From the NCBI RefSeq assembly GCF_018129995.1, contig NZ_JAFCKS010000006.1:368641-432640 (forward strand): a stretch of DNA of 64,000 nt, in the 5' to 3' direction. Under the pieces are notes generated by a model that had not been told where the DNA came from, searched no databases, and saw nothing but the letters and a program-made list of their open reading frames with translations. This document shows positions 63,811 through 64,000 of this stretch, one piece after another. The DNA comes from Bradyrhizobium sp. SZCCT0153 (GTDB lineage: Bacteria > Pseudomonadota > Alphaproteobacteria > Rhizobiales > Xanthobacteraceae). Each line of letters starts with the position of its first letter. The stretch's first letter is position 1. A program made the translations under genes and the position numbers.

Positions 63811-64000
63811 CCGTTGCGTTGCCCGACGGGCAAAACACCCAAGCAAAGGGTCAAGCCGGCCTTGCGAAAATATTCGCCTTTACAGAAATGCGGATTTACC
63901 GCATCGTTCCTCACCTCATCCCTGTCAGAGGGGCGTATCGCGATCGTCACGAAACGCGGGATGGGTTGTGGCGGACGCTGGCAGCACTGGCGCGAAGGGC
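63811..64000. repeat. Bradyrhizobium dispersed repeat, cut by window end
   Basis: The stretch contains CCGTTGCGTTGCCCGACGGG, CAAAACACCC, AAATATTCGCCTTTACAGAA, AGAGGGGCGTATCGCGATCG and TCACGAAACGCGGGATGGG. I recognise this combination as a long non-coding repeat found in many copies in Bradyrhizobium genomes. It follows the RidA gene by about 15 bases and continues beyond the window. Confidence 0.55.

Overview
The window is high-GC alphaproteobacterial chromosome, most probably Bradyrhizobium or a close relative. This rests on codon usage, on aapJQMP, DUF6481, MXKDX-repeat and NDUFS4-like genes, on 50-to-70-residue proteins of a kind common in that genus, and on dispersed palindromic repeats of the Bradyrhizobium type (1427-1558, 9131-9212, 63811-64000). 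I see no phage, insertion sequence with transposase, CRISPR array or symbiosis genes.

Layout. 1-2187: 3'-truncated opgC, an NDUFS4-like complex I protein, two palindromic repeats and an Lrp/AsnC regulator. 2205-9148: an AraC-type regulator divergent from a leucine-degradation operon (isovaleryl-CoA dehydrogenase, both methylcrotonyl-CoA carboxylase subunits, HMG-CoA lyase). 9225-12153: a TRAP transporter on the minus strand. 12475-16654: small secreted or membrane proteins and tRNA-Arg(UCU). 17062-24383: alpha-2-macroglobulin plus penicillin-binding protein 1C, a periplasmic defence and repair pair. 24434-28174: a four-gene envelope glycolipid operon (GT39, PAP2, GT2, LpxB-N-like). 28184-31214: Na/Pi cotransporter and cystathionine beta-lyase. 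31612-36118: the general L-amino-acid ABC transporter aapJQMP. 36219-43167: three tandem TPR/GT41 (O-GlcNAc-transferase-like) genes, each with its own duplicated leader. 43531-44565: cysteine synthase. 45281-54445: a four-gene RND efflux operon (outer-membrane lipoprotein, adaptor, two MdtB/MdtC-like pumps). 54487-56611: DTW-domain tRNA modification enzyme, tRNA-Cys(GCA) and small proteins.

57052-63795 is the most unusual part. It is a tight plus-strand cassette: a polar-amino-acid-type binding protein, a single-polypeptide permease-ATPase fusion, a 31-codon ORF joined to both neighbours by ATGA overlaps, an acetamidase/formamidase, an 810-residue protein with an AraC-type DNA-binding regulator fused to a second acetamidase/formamidase, and a RidA-family protein. 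A 15-bp direct repeat with a 21-bp period (56753-56788) lies upstream and has the geometry of an AraC-family operator. I read the cassette as an uptake-and-hydrolysis system for an unknown small amide or amino-acid-like compound in which the sensor-regulator is physically part of an enzyme.

Three perfect TGTGA-N6-TCACA palindromes (15351, 30019, 56248) suggest a CRP-type regulon. No GC statistics, alignments or database searches were run; family assignments come from reading motifs in the translations.
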